Part shown: piece by piece, positions 20,137-30,076 of the stretch
Layout of the letters: every line of letters starts with the position of its first letter
Position numbering within the stretch: the first letter of the stretch is position 1
Origin: a virus
Length of the DNA stretch: 64,000 bases
Direction: 5' to 3' (one strand)
IMG/VR virus record: IMGVR_UViG_3300019360_000007
Span: 1-64,000 of that record
Position numbers and translations under genes: made by a program
The notes under the pieces: model-generated
What the model saw: only the letters and a program-made list of their open reading frames with translations
Databases searched by the model: none
Told to the model about the DNA's origin: nothing

Positions 20137-20721
20137 TCAAAATACCAAGCTGATGCTCGTCCCCGTCGCGGGGACGGGCGACGGCGACCCGGTCACTCCC
20201 CCGAACCCGAAACCCGTCTGGACCATGTCGGCGATGCCGATCCCGAGACCCTGAGCGACCCTGGGAGCCATCTGCCCATTGACGCCGGATGCCTGGAGAT
20301 TCGCGAGGAGGATCCCGATGAGCGTCGCCGAGTTGGACAGGCTGATCTTCGACACGTCTCCGCCCACGCCCACGCCCGCCGAGATGCCGCTGTACTGCGC
20401 GGCGGAGTTGAGGACCGTGGCCAGCCCGGACCCTACCGCCGTGCCGAGCCCGGCCGCGGACTGTCCGTTGATTCCCGCCTGCTGGAGGCCGGCGATCACG
20501 AGCGCAGTCCCCCCCGCGAAGAACAGCTTGCCGTTCACGGAGCCGGCCCCGGCCACGCCGACCGTCGATCCCTTCACGAGCACGTTGGTGGGGAGAGGGA
20601 TCCAGCTCGGGACGGACTTGCCCACCGCGGACGCGATGCGCGGGAGGTCCTGAGACCCCGGGAACACGGCCTGTCCGGCAGTGATGATGGCCGACGTGAT
20701 GGCCGCGCTCACGAGGGCCAT
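20137..20721 (-). CDS. Small glycine-rich internally duplicated protein at the spike position
   Basis: Protein of 194 residues. The start is the ATG at 20721 that overlaps the TGA of the spike gene; a longer upstream frame exists but lies wholly over the spike coding sequence. Composition is Gly, Ala, Ser and Val-rich with few charges. The protein contains two related halves: roughly residues 66-115 (GGTALVIAGLQQAGINGQ, later VGSGLATVLNSAAQYSG) and 126-175 (NSATLIGILLANLQASGVNG, later LGIGIADMVQTGFGFGG). In contractile systems the gene after the gpV/gp5-like spike often encodes the PAAR-type tip or a small hub cap. This protein lacks the His/Cys metal ligands of PAAR proteins that I could recognise, so a tip role is only positional. 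Alternatives are a hub plug or a pore-forming small protein. Confidence 0.7.
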   Translation of the reverse strand: MALVSAAITSAIITAGQAVFPGSQDLPRIASAVGKSVPSWIPLPTNVLVKGSTVGVAGAGSVNGKLFFAGGTALVIAGLQQAGINGQSAAGLGTAVGSGLATVLNSAAQYSGISAGVGVGGDVSKISLSNSATLIGILLANLQASGVNGQMAPRVAQGLGIGIADMVQTGFGFGGVTGSPSPVPATGTSISLVF

Positions 20722-23147
20722 CAGATCGGCACCCCCAGCCGGTGACCCTGGCTGCCCATGCCGAAGAAGGACAGGGGAAGGTTGGTGAGGGGATCCCGGT
20801 CGGCGCTGCTCACGATGGCTCCGACGTTGCCGTTGCCTCCGAGCGTCGTCACGGTGCCCGACAGCTTGGTGAACCCGTTCGACTTGAGGGTGAGGGACGC
20901 CAGCGCCTGGACCGTCGTGGCGAGGGTCGTCTGGACCAGTAGCGTGCCTGTGGGGACGGTCACCCGGACCCCGGAGCTGGTGTCGACGGTGATCTGGTTG
21001 ACCCCCGCTCGCGCGGTGAACGTCCCCACGCCGGTGCGCCACGTGATGTTGCCGACGAGGACCGTCGTGGTGTGGTCGCCGAGGTCGATCCTCTCGACAC
21101 GGTCCCCGAAGAGCATCGTGTACTCGTCGGTCTTGCCTCCCGCATGGCCCGTCAGAGGCGTCCCGATGAACTTGGTCTCGCGCAGCGGAGCGTTGCTCGG
21201 GAGGAAGCTCTTGGGACCTGAGTAGAGGTTGGTCTCGCGGCCGAGGACAGACTTGTCCACAGTGTTCGACTGGAGGAGGAGCTTGTCCGTGAGTACATTA
21301 GTGCTCTGCTTCGATGTGATGAGCACCTCGTTCGTGTCCGTGATCTGGACCGCGTTGGCGCCTGAGATCTTGGCGATGCGGGCGGCCGTCACGTGGACGT
21401 TTCCGTTCGGGCTCTCGACCGCGACGGCGGGGAGCGTGCTCTCCTGGAGAGCGTCGGTCCCCGTCCTCGCGGAGAAGCTGCCCCGCGTGGTCGGGGCGTT
21501 CCCGCGGATCAGGACTGCCCCCGTCTCCGTGCCCACCGTCAGCGCGAAGTTGTCCGTGGGATCTCCGTTGCGGAGGTTGAAGACCAGGTTGGGCGCGTTG
21601 ATGACGACGGGACCGTTCGCGTCGAGCCTCATGCCGCCGTTAAGGGCCATCTCCAGGGAGTCTCGGTCCTGGGGTCCGCTGAGGAACGCCTTGAAGCGTC
21701 CATCCTTCGTGGCGCTGACGAATGCCGGGGGAACGCGCGACGGATCGTCGACGGGAGGGGTGATCTGGAACAGCGAGGCGGCGTGGTCTCCGATGGGAGA
21801 CCCGATGCCCGATTCCAGGCGAGGATCGATGCGCGTGCCGTCGAAGATCCTCGGGGCGAGCGGAAGACCGTAGAGCAGCCGACCACGTGTCGTGTACGGA
21901 TCGTTGCCCACAACGGATCCGAGGACCCAGAGGAGAAATGGGCCTCCAGCGGCCACGGACGTGTCCTGGACAGCGTCGGCGGGCAGACGGTCGGCATCGA
22001 GTCCGTCCATCTGCTCCGTGACCGGCAATCTCCCATCCCACGTGTGGTCCATCTCGATCCTGTACTCGGTCAGCGTCTCCGACTCTCCCTGTTCCTCGGC
22101 GATGGCTGCATTGGCAGGGATGGACGTGTTCTCAGGATTCGGGTCGAGGGAGACGCGATACAGCGGCTTGCCGCCATACTCGGCATCTGACGTGACTCGA
22201 CTCGGGTCCAGGGCGTATCCGTCGGTACCGATGTAGAAACCGCGAGAGAGGAACGAGTACGGGTCGATGTTGTCCTGCAGGAAGACCCCGCTGTCCGGGA
22301 ACGGCAGGCTTGAGTCAGAGCGGAAGAAGACAGCGTGTGGGGTCAAGACGTTCTGTGCCGTCGAGCTCGCGCCCAGGGTGGCGGGAGGGAGAGGATTGCC
22401 GGACTCGTCCTGTTGGACACCCGCCGTCCAGTCGACCCCGTCGCTGAACATGCGCGCGGGGAGGAACGTGGCGTCTCGCTGGACCATGCCGGCGTAGATC
22501 CGGGCGCCTCCGATGGCGTGGAACTGTTGGAGAGACCTGAACAGGATCGCCTGATCCTGGTCTCGGAGCCGCACCTCGTTCGCCCTGCGGCTGGCGATGA
22601 GGACGCCCTCGTCGAGGACCACGTCCGAGCCCTGACTCGACGACAGCACGACATTGCCTGGCAGCATGGGGACGGTCTTGAAGCGTCGACGACCGTAGAT
22701 GCCCTCGAAGTGGGCCTGCTTCTTCGGATTCAGGTCGGTCTCGGATGGCAGGAAGCTCTGTACGGGAAGCCATTCGATGCCGGCCTCCACGCCGATGGGC
22801 AGCCATGCCAAGATGACCGGGAACTTGCTCTCCGCCGCAAGCCACCCGACGACGCAGACGTCACCTGGCTCCGGCAAGGCCCCCATGAAGTGGCGTGCTC
22901 CCGCGGCCGCGGCCGTCACCGGAATCGGGACCCACTCGAAGATGTCCGACTCGCCAGTCATAACTTGGAGAACGGCCTCCTGACGGGCATAGTCGACCCG
23001 CACCACCCGAGCGATCGAGAGGCCGTACGCGGCCGGCCCTGTGCTGAGGTCCTTCGACTTGACTCTATGCTCAGGAGAGACGTCGAAGGAGATCTGCGCG
23101 GACGGGACGGGACGGTCGACGTCCATCGTTGAAGGAGGTCTCGGCAT
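20721..23147 (-). CDS. Baseplate spike protein, gpV/gp5-like (OB fold plus beta-prism)
   Basis: Protein of 808 residues. Residues about 44-112 form an OB-fold-like segment typical of gpV/gp5/gp45 spikes: ARVVRVDYARQEAVLQVMTG, then PEPGDVCVVGWLA. A central domain follows (residues 130-520). The C-terminal 270 residues are short beta-strand repeats (TGAVLIRGN, GNVHVTAARIAKISG, NEVLITSKQSTNVLTDKL, TLKSNGFTKLSG), the pattern of an intertwined beta-helix or beta-prism needle. The expected product is the trimeric membrane-piercing spike on the central hub, encoded directly after the hub gene. No lysozyme domain is seen here, unlike T4 gp5; wall-degrading activity may instead reside in the upstream hub gene. 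The ATG start follows the hub stop by 3 bases. Confidence 0.82.
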   Translation of the reverse strand: MPRPPSTMDVDRPVPSAQISFDVSPEHRVKSKDLSTGPAAYGLSIARVVRVDYARQEAVLQVMTGESDIFEWVPIPVTAAAAGARHFMGALPEPGDVCVVGWLAAESKFPVILAWLPIGVEAGIEWLPVQSFLPSETDLNPKKQAHFEGIYGRRRFKTVPMLPGNVVLSSSQGSDVVLDEGVLIASRRANEVRLRDQDQAILFRSLQQFHAIGGARIYAGMVQRDATFLPARMFSDGVDWTAGVQQDESGNPLPPATLGASSTAQNVLTPHAVFFRSDSSLPFPDSGVFLQDNIDPYSFLSRGFYIGTDGYALDPSRVTSDAEYGGKPLYRVSLDPNPENTSIPANAAIAEEQGESETLTEYRIEMDHTWDGRLPVTEQMDGLDADRLPADAVQDTSVAAGGPFLLWVLGSVVGNDPYTTRGRLLYGLPLAPRIFDGTRIDPRLESGIGSPIGDHAASLFQITPPVDDPSRVPPAFVSATKDGRFKAFLSGPQDRDSLEMALNGGMRLDANGPVVINAPNLVFNLRNGDPTDNFALTVGTETGAVLIRGNAPTTRGSFSARTGTDALQESTLPAVAVESPNGNVHVTAARIAKISGANAVQITDTNEVLITSKQSTNVLTDKLLLQSNTVDKSVLGRETNLYSGPKSFLPSNAPLRETKFIGTPLTGHAGGKTDEYTMLFGDRVERIDLGDHTTTVLVGNITWRTGVGTFTARAGVNQITVDTSSGVRVTVPTGTLLVQTTLATTVQALASLTLKSNGFTKLSGTVTTLGGNGNVGAIVSSADRDPLTNLPLSFFGMGSQGHRLGVPI

Positions 23148-23150
23148 CGG

Positions 23151-26100
23151 TCAGCTTCCCTCCGGCGGAGTCGCCGCCGGACCGGCATTGTTGTTGTTGA
23201 ACGCCTTTGCGTCCGGCGACGCGCCGTCGAGCACCTCGCCGCGATATCGTCGCTGCTGCAGGGCATGCTGCGAGGTCCTCTTGATGATCTCCTCGCTGTG
23301 GAATGCCTCCGCCTTCTGCCCGCCCTGGTCGATGTCCTCGACGGCCACGAAATGCTCGCGCCCGTACGCGGCGAGGACCACATCGGCGAGTGACCCGCGA
23401 CAGACGCAGGAGTCTCCGGCCCTCGCCGCGAGGTGGGCCGTGAGGTCGGCCAGCTTGTAGGCGGCGTTGGAAATCGTTGTCTGGAAGACCGGGCTCTTGC
23501 CGTAGTTGGCGGCGAATCCGATGAAGTTGCGCACGAACTGCGTGTCCGAGATGTCGAAGGACTCCTGGTCGACGAGGTTGGGATCGTCTCCGTTCGCTGC
23601 GAGCATTTCCCTCAGAACATCCCGTCCAGTTGGAGTCGTCCCGAGAGCCGAGACAGTCAGGGCGAGGTTCTCTGCCGACTCCTCCAGATCGGCCCGTTCC
23701 CGATCATCGGCGACGGCTCGATCCACGACTCTGGACGCGTCTATCGTCGCTTCCCCTCCTTCCTGGCCGAGATTCTGGGACAACGGGGTCTCCCGCTCCC
23801 CCAGAAACTTGGCGAGGAAATCAGACACCGCATTCCTGACCCCCGACAGGAGGTTGGCTCCTGGGCTGGTGCGGCCCTCCGTCGCCAGGGTGAACTCGCG
23901 GAGGAACTCCTCGGCGGTCTGCGCCGTCACGTTCCGGAACGGATCCTGGCCGCTGTGAATATACGCAAAGGTTCCTCCGGGCTCCACAGACAGGCCGCGT
24001 CCGTAACGGAACGCGCCATAGTGCTGGTAGCCCTTCTCGTCCGAGACAGGGAACACAGGGCTGTGTAGAGGGAGATCCTTCTTGCCCTCCTTGACAGCCT
24101 TGTCCTCGGTGAAGAAGGACACCACCGCAGCGATGGCGTCGTCCAGACCAAAGGTCTTGGAGAGTATTTCGTTGAAGTCTCCGCGGATCTCTGACAGGCG
24201 CATGTCCTTGCCCGTGGCCGGATCCAGTGCCGCGGCCACCACCTCGTCGAACTTCTGCTCGATTACCCTGGCAATGCCGACGGCGAAGTTGGCGGCGAGC
24301 GCTTCCACGGCCCGCGTCCACGCACGTCCGTCGTCTTTCTGCGCCCCGAAAGGCTTGTAGCCAGGGAGCATGGCGACGTCGGAGATCCTGAGATCCGGGA
24401 TCTCGATAAGATCGGGAGCATCCCCCAGCTGCTGCGAGATCACCTGGACCGCGCTTGCCGGTACCTGATCGGGCGAGAGAGGGGCAATGATGTCCTCGAG
24501 AGGAGGGAGTTCCACGAGCGTCAAGCCCACGAGATCGCCGTTGTCGTAGATGGGCAGGTCCACAGTCCCCACGTCCAGCCCGATCTGCTCGTACACGGGC
24601 CCGAAGACCTCCTGGACCGTCTTCGACGGATCGTCGAGGTCCTGCGCGGCATCGAGGAACATCTGGGTGATCTGCTTGGATACTCCCTGTCCGTTGAACG
24701 TGATGGATCCCGCGGTCTGCGAGGTCCCTACCACCTCCGTGAACTTGCTCCCCTCGTGGCGCATGAACGATATCGTATGAATCTGGTCAGTCGTGAGGAC
24801 CCGCGGTGTACGCTGGGGCCCCTGGGCGATGTTGAGCCCTACACGGCACTTCCCCACGCCGATCTCCGCCTCCGGGTATCTTAGGTTCTGGTTCGGACGC
24901 GTCACCTCCGACTTGAACTGGACTACGAGACGATCCGTCGGCGTGAAGGCGGGTCGCGTGGTCACACTGGGCGGGTTCTCCAGCTCGGGGGCTTCCTGCG
25001 CAGGCTGCTCGGGAGAATTGGCGTTCGATGCGACCGTGGTAGGAGGAGGACTGTCGGAAAGCGTGATCCTCCCGGGAGAAGGGATCAGGGGGATGTCCTC
25101 CCTCTCGCCCTTCTTTCCGCGCTTCGTTCGGGCTCCGAATCTGGTCACCCAATTGTTGGCCTCCGCCGAGGGTTCCGCCCAGAAGCTCCTCGTATCAGGA
25201 AACGGTGCTTTCGGCTCGTCCACGGCTCCTGTGTCCGGGTCGAGCCCCAGGCGCTTGAAGAACTTCTTGCGCTCCTTGGGATTTTTCGGCGGGTTGAGCT
25301 GACCGTTCAGATACTGCTCTCGCTTGTCCTGGTTTCGCTGCTGGATCTCGGCCGCAGTAGCATCGTCTCGCCGATCCATGTGCATGAATGTGGAGGGAGG
25401 TCCCTTCCCCCCCTTAGGACGTATGGAATAGAATCCCATCCCGGAGATCAAGCCCTCGTTGAAGCCCCTCGCCACTTCCTCTCGAATGGCATTGACGGCC
25501 ACGTCGTATGGACCAGGGGAGATTCCGTTGTCCTTGGCCGTGGCGAACGTCTGGTTGGCGAACAGGACGTCGATGGCCACGCCCGCCGAGTGGTACGCCT
25601 CGGAATCCGAGGGCTCAAACTCGGGGCGGAATCCAGAGAACAGCTGTGGATTCGCGAAGATCAGGCCGTTAGAACTCGCCACTGCTTCCTGGTAGTCGCT
25701 TCGAGCCAATATCCTGTTCACGACTTCATTAACAGCGGCGGTGATGTCCAGGAGACGCTGCGCGTGCGTGGCATCCATGTTCCTCGACGCCGCTTCCCCC
25801 CTAGTCTTCGTCTGTCCCAGCAGTTTGTCGAACTCGGCCGGCATGTCTAGCCACCCATCGATCCCGGGCAGAGTAGGGACGAGTTCTCGCAGCTGGGTAA
25901 ACAGGTCTGCTCCGATGCCCACGATGTTGCCCGTCAGCACATTGGAGAGAGCGCTGGCCGCCCTCCGTACCGTCGACCTGGTCCTGGCCTTAGCCCGATC
26001 TCCGTCGTCGAACACGATGATGGGTGCGCCCTGCATATCCGGGTCGGGGTGCGAGCACGAGTAGTACCTGTACTGCCCGTTGACGGACCCGCACAGATAC

Positions 26101-28631
26101 TGGCCTTTGAGATGGCTGAGAGTCTCGAAGTAAGCGAGAGTGACTTCCCCGCCGTGGATACCGTCGACCTTTCTCTTGATGGGGTCGTTGCGATTGGGCT
26201 GGAGAGCCTCGAAGACGAGAGCGAGTTTCTGGATGCTGCCGTTCTCTCCCAGAATGCTGTTGAACTTCTGTCTCTCGCTCTCCAGCTCTCCCTCAAGCAC
26301 ACCGAGCTGGTCGCGGAGCGGATCTCGCTGGGATGCTCCCGCGGCGACCGCCCTCGTCTTCGACGTCTCCTGCAGTCCTAGTCTTCTCGCCAAATCGGCA
26401 GCGTTGGCGAATCCGCTGGCGATGGCCGCTTGCCGCTCGACCTTGTCGATCTCGGCCTCCGTCCCCCTGAGCGGCCCGAGAGCTTCACCCAGCTCCCGGA
26501 AACTCCGCTTCAGGTCCTCGATGTCGAACACGAAGGACTGCTGTGGATTCTGGCTGTAAGTGAGCCGAAACTTCGTGATGTCCCTGGGGTCCGTCGTGAC
26601 GGCTCCTTCCTCGTTGAGCGGCTCGAAGGCCCTGACATTGTCGAAGTCTCTCTTGAGGAGTCCCCAGAGGACGTCGGCGTCTCCCTCGACGGCATTGAAG
26701 TAATCGAGGCCGACTCCGACCACGGTGTAGTTGGGGTTGAGCTGTTGGGGATCAATAGCCATCACGACGTTGGGAAAGCCCACGATCCTGGGGACGAAGA
26801 TCGGCTTGTCCGTGTTGCCGGGCATCACGCTCTGGAACACCTCCAGGGGGCGTGGCGGCAGATCGGGCCGGTTCAGCTTGATCTGCCAGATGGCACTCTT
26901 GCCCTCGGCCGGTGCCTCCAGCACGCCGGGGGCGTGGAACTTGGCCCTGCGGCAGGTCAAAACCAGATTCGTCGTGCATTGGCCGCCGAACGCGAACTGA
27001 TGGCTGATCTGCGAGATGTAGTAGTAGCAGTCGATGAACGGGATGTAGACAGGGTAGCCTGGTCGAAGTTCGGGACGGATCGGAATCGTGGCGCTCGCGC
27101 TGTACGTGTCCACGTTCGCGAGATCGAGTCGCGAGACGGCCATCCAGAAGAGAACCTTGGGATCCGTCTGATACGTGACGTCGAGGGAGGCCGCAGGGCG
27201 CCAGCCGAATTGCGCGACCAGCTTGTAGTCGACATACATGCCCCTCTTGAGCAGCTCTGCTCCCTCCGCGAGGCCGGTAAATCCGCCAATCCACACGCCC
27301 TTGACGATGGCGTAGGTTGCCTCAGGTTCCTTCTCGACGACCGAGATGTTGATGATGTCCTCGTCCTGGAGTCGGTAGTACCTGTTCGTCGACGTGTCCA
27401 GGTTGTAGAACGGAGGCTTGAACACGAGGTCGCCGTCGACGTCCTGGTAGAACTCGTAACCGGTCACGTCACACACGGCAGTGGCGAGGTCCATCTTGGT
27501 CTGGTACGTCGATTGCCATTCGTTCACTGCTCCAACCTCGGAGATCGCCTGTGAGAAGGCGAACATGTCCAGGACAGACAAGTCGACCAGCTCTCCATCC
27601 TGCCGAATCACCGGCGAGTAAACGAGGTCAGAGCCGAGGTTGGCGAGACCCAGGGACTTGGCCACGGACCATCGCGCAGAGAACGGATCTTTCTCTCGAC
27701 GCTGGGCAGACGGATCGCTGAACGTGGAGCTGGTCAGGAGACCCTGGATGTCACTCACGTCATGCTTCGCCAACCAAGCCTGCTGCGTGGCGTTGAACAA
27801 TCGACCGTTGACCCCGAACATGCGCAGGTTCTGGATACGTGTCTTGAACCTCTGTTCCCAGTAGAGGACAGCCATGTCGTAGATCTGGCGTCCCGCGGGA
27901 CCCGTCGATTCCGCGACGCTTGTCAGGTTCGATTCCTGATCTAGGGCGAATTCCACGCCCGCCGCAGCCCCGGCCACGTCCCTGTAGAGGGTATAGATGA
28001 TGGCGAACGGGTGCATGGAGTTGAAGACGTTCCCGACCAGGGTCGTCCGCGCCGGGTCGTTCGTCGGTCTCTCGCCGAGCTGCGCGGCCGAGGTGGCTAC
28101 GTTCTGGAAACGCCAGAAGTGCAAGAGAGACGCACACTGCAGGGAACCGTGGTAGAATCCGTCCGAGTACTCGTAGGTAACCTGCGTCACTACTCCGTGG
28201 AAAACTGGGTAATACGGGTAGGAGGCATACTTGGAGAGGTCAAGACGGTCATTGGCCGTCGGGTTGGGGAATGAGATGTCGGGGCTGGCGAGGTGGGAAA
28301 ACATCCCGCGCACGGGAAAGTAACCACGCATGAAGATGTGGACTTCAAGACCTGGGCGCAGGATGTTGTAGCCGTCGACGAAGACCTGCTGACCCTGCAC
28401 GCGGGGCAGAGTCAGGTTAATGTTCGCCGAGTGCGACCCGGGCTGTGTGCCCGTCTCGACGTTGAGAGAGGTCACGAAATGCTGGATGTCGACGCGTCCT
28501 CGACATCGGGGACAACCGGGGATGGACGTGTCGCCGTTGATGAACACCAGGGCGTCGGGTGTGTACTTGACGACCGCGCGGTTGTTGAGGCGCCACGTGC
28601 CCGCGTAGGGTCTGTTCTCGATGCCGGCCAT
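23151..28631 (-). CDS. Giant baseplate hub protein (gp27/gpD-like) with embedded M15-type zinc peptidase
   Basis: Protein of 1826 residues. The N-terminal 600 residues look like a central hub of the gp27/late-control-D type: many beta strands, a Cys pair near residue 40 (GCPRCRGR), and a hub-like stretch around 500-590 (RPGYPVYIPFIDCYYYISQI, FAFGGQCTTNLVLTCR). Residues about 700-830 are helical and coiled-coil-like. Residues about 930-1090 carry an M15/VanY-like metallopeptidase signature: AYHSAGVAIDV, giving H1014 and D1021, then GMGFYSIRP and MHMD, giving H1084. This is the H-x6-D ... H zinc-ligand arrangement of that clan. A charged, Pro-rich linker (about 1120-1220) leads to a further 600-residue region of unknown fold. 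The likely role is a hub that both anchors the spike and cuts peptidoglycan crosslinks during injection. The gpV-like spike gene follows by 3 bases. Peptidase assignment is motif-based. Confidence 0.8.
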   Translation of the reverse strand: MAGIENRPYAGTWRLNNRAVVKYTPDALVFINGDTSIPGCPRCRGRVDIQHFVTSLNVETGTQPGSHSANINLTLPRVQGQQVFVDGYNILRPGLEVHIFMRGYFPVRGMFSHLASPDISFPNPTANDRLDLSKYASYPYYPVFHGVVTQVTYEYSDGFYHGSLQCASLLHFWRFQNVATSAAQLGERPTNDPARTTLVGNVFNSMHPFAIIYTLYRDVAGAAAGVEFALDQESNLTSVAESTGPAGRQIYDMAVLYWEQRFKTRIQNLRMFGVNGRLFNATQQAWLAKHDVSDIQGLLTSSTFSDPSAQRREKDPFSARWSVAKSLGLANLGSDLVYSPVIRQDGELVDLSVLDMFAFSQAISEVGAVNEWQSTYQTKMDLATAVCDVTGYEFYQDVDGDLVFKPPFYNLDTSTNRYYRLQDEDIINISVVEKEPEATYAIVKGVWIGGFTGLAEGAELLKRGMYVDYKLVAQFGWRPAASLDVTYQTDPKVLFWMAVSRLDLANVDTYSASATIPIRPELRPGYPVYIPFIDCYYYISQISHQFAFGGQCTTNLVLTCRRAKFHAPGVLEAPAEGKSAIWQIKLNRPDLPPRPLEVFQSVMPGNTDKPIFVPRIVGFPNVVMAIDPQQLNPNYTVVGVGLDYFNAVEGDADVLWGLLKRDFDNVRAFEPLNEEGAVTTDPRDITKFRLTYSQNPQQSFVFDIEDLKRSFRELGEALGPLRGTEAEIDKVERQAAIASGFANAADLARRLGLQETSKTRAVAAGASQRDPLRDQLGVLEGELESERQKFNSILGENGSIQKLALVFEALQPNRNDPIKRKVDGIHGGEVTLAYFETLSHLKGQYLCGSVNGQYRYYSCSHPDPDMQGAPIIVFDDGDRAKARTRSTVRRAASALSNVLTGNIVGIGADLFTQLRELVPTLPGIDGWLDMPAEFDKLLGQTKTRGEAASRNMDATHAQRLLDITAAVNEVVNRILARSDYQEAVASSNGLIFANPQLFSGFRPEFEPSDSEAYHSAGVAIDVLFANQTFATAKDNGISPGPYDVAVNAIREEVARGFNEGLISGMGFYSIRPKGGKGPPSTFMHMDRRDDATAAEIQQRNQDKREQYLNGQLNPPKNPKERKKFFKRLGLDPDTGAVDEPKAPFPDTRSFWAEPSAEANNWVTRFGARTKRGKKGEREDIPLIPSPGRITLSDSPPPTTVASNANSPEQPAQEAPELENPPSVTTRPAFTPTDRLVVQFKSEVTRPNQNLRYPEAEIGVGKCRVGLNIAQGPQRTPRVLTTDQIHTISFMRHEGSKFTEVVGTSQTAGSITFNGQGVSKQITQMFLDAAQDLDDPSKTVQEVFGPVYEQIGLDVGTVDLPIYDNGDLVGLTLVELPPLEDIIAPLSPDQVPASAVQVISQQLGDAPDLIEIPDLRISDVAMLPGYKPFGAQKDDGRAWTRAVEALAANFAVGIARVIEQKFDEVVAAALDPATGKDMRLSEIRGDFNEILSKTFGLDDAIAAVVSFFTEDKAVKEGKKDLPLHSPVFPVSDEKGYQHYGAFRYGRGLSVEPGGTFAYIHSGQDPFRNVTAQTAEEFLREFTLATEGRTSPGANLLSGVRNAVSDFLAKFLGERETPLSQNLGQEGGEATIDASRVVDRAVADDRERADLEESAENLALTVSALGTTPTGRDVLREMLAANGDDPNLVDQESFDISDTQFVRNFIGFAANYGKSPVFQTTISNAAYKLADLTAHLAARAGDSCVCRGSLADVVLAAYGREHFVAVEDIDQGGQKAEAFHSEEIIKRTSQHALQQRRYRGEVLDGASPDAKAFNNNNAGPAATPPEGS

Positions 28632-28635
28632 CGTC

Positions 28636-30075
28636 CTAGAATGGGTTGAGAGTCGTCGGCGCGAAGGGATTGACGGCCTGCGACCCCGGAGACGGTACCG
28701 CGGTGGGACCGTTGAACGTCCGTGGATCGACGAGCGGGTCGAGGACGGCGGTGGAGGGAGCCGCGGAAGGGGCGAACGGGTCGACAGCGCTGGAGACGAA
28801 CGGATTGATGGTGCGCATCGCGTTCGCCTCCTGGTTCGGAACGAAGGGAACTTGGCCGCGCTGGACCGAGCTGGGGCTGGGCATAGGAGGGGAAACGTAC
28901 GGCCGGACGGCGCCGGACTGCGATCTGTCGAACATGAAGGACACCGTGAACTCGAAGCTGAAGTCCACGGCCCCGTGCTGCCTGCCCTCGTCGTAGCTGT
29001 ACTGGAAGTTCTCGAACTGCCCCAGGTAGACGAACTGGTCGTAGGTGATCTCGACGTGGCCGATGAACAGGTGGGCCTCGGAGCGAGGCCTACCCGCGGT
29101 GTCGTAGATGTACCCGTTGTTCCTGTAGAACGTGAACAGCCCCATCAGATTCTGCCAAGCGGCCGAACTCCACTTGGACGCGTACTGATACCCGCTGACT
29201 CCCACGGTCTCGAACGGGACGACCCCATGCGCCGTCGAGGCTTGACGAGCCGTCCCACGACTCCCGGCGACGAATCCGGCGGACCTACCGGACACGCTCA
29301 TCCTCACCTGCTCCTCGCCCCACGACTGGAAGACGTAATTGTACCTATTGCGGTCCTGGTAGACCTGCTTCTTCGCGTACGTGATGGTGAGGTTCTGGGG
29401 GTTGACGAGCAGGGTGAGCGCGGGCGTGACCGCGATGCGGTTGACCTGCACGATCACGTCCAGGGCTTGGATGAGGTCCGAGACCGCCGCCTGGTTCGCC
29501 TGTGACTGCTCGACCGCCAGTGGATCGAACTGGATCCCGTTGGCCGCGATCATCTTGTCGAGACGAGACAGAGTCGCCCCCCTGGTCGGTCCCGATGCGA
29601 AGAAATTGGACTGCCTGAACTGCCTGCGACGTTCCGTCACCTTGGAGAAGTTGTTCGACGCTCTGAGCGCCGTGTCGATGATCTCGATGTTCTGGTCTCC
29701 CGTGATGGGCGGACGAGTACCCAGGAGAGCTTGACGAGCCTCCTCGATCTCGGCCGGCGACGATGTCGGGTCGGCAAGCACGGTGTCCAGGTTGCGCTGA
29801 GCATCCTCGAAGGCGAGCCGGAGAGGCCCGTCGAAAGCGCCGCTCGTCTGCGCCTGTCCTCGTCCGAGCAACGCGTCGAGGAGGATGTCGGGCGGCACGA
29901 TCCTGAACGTGAATGGCGATCCGAGACGCGAGGACCGCAGACGCTGGAGAGTCCCGTCGACCGCGCTGGACTCGGCGGAGAGGGTGTTCGCGATCCAGTT
30001 GGGGCCCGTGTCCAGTCCAGCGTAGCTGCCGAGAGGTTGGAACTTCGTGAGAGATGTCTGGCTGGCGTCTGCCAC
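28636..30075 (-). CDS. Baseplate/hub-associated protein, paralogue A
   Basis: Protein of 479 residues. The start chosen is a GTG at 30075, with GAGGAG 7 bases upstream; a longer frame would only read the neighbour's 3' end. The central part (about residues 220-410) is homologous to the next upstream gene: TLLVNPQNLTITYAKK, VFQSWGEEQV, TFYRNNGYIYD and GHVEITYDQFVYLGQFE line up with LHVNPRTMQLSYAKQ, EFHWGDATEE, LFHNNGAIYD and GYIKITFDGASHIGWFDGQF. The C-terminus carries DPLVDPRTFNGPTAV, also shared. Proteins of this type, often annotated as LysM-region or XkdP-like baseplate proteins, sit between the tape measure and the hub in large myophages. They are thought to help close the baseplate around the tube. 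Exact function is inferred from position. Confidence 0.78.
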   Translation of the reverse strand: MADASQTSLTKFQPLGSYAGLDTGPNWIANTLSAESSAVDGTLQRLRSSRLGSPFTFRIVPPDILLDALLGRGQAQTSGAFDGPLRLAFEDAQRNLDTVLADPTSSPAEIEEARQALLGTRPPITGDQNIEIIDTALRASNNFSKVTERRRQFRQSNFFASGPTRGATLSRLDKMIAANGIQFDPLAVEQSQANQAAVSDLIQALDVIVQVNRIAVTPALTLLVNPQNLTITYAKKQVYQDRNRYNYVFQSWGEEQVRMSVSGRSAGFVAGSRGTARQASTAHGVVPFETVGVSGYQYASKWSSAAWQNLMGLFTFYRNNGYIYDTAGRPRSEAHLFIGHVEITYDQFVYLGQFENFQYSYDEGRQHGAVDFSFEFTVSFMFDRSQSGAVRPYVSPPMPSPSSVQRGQVPFVPNQEANAMRTINPFVSSAVDPFAPSAAPSTAVLDPLVDPRTFNGPTAVPSPGSQAVNPFAPTTLNPF

Positions 30076-30076
30076 G

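Noticed and set aside
20722-21042. Upstream extension of the small glycine-rich gene
   Set aside because: It overlaps the spike gene in another frame and is rich in His, Arg and Pro; the ATG at 20721 is coupled to the spike stop.
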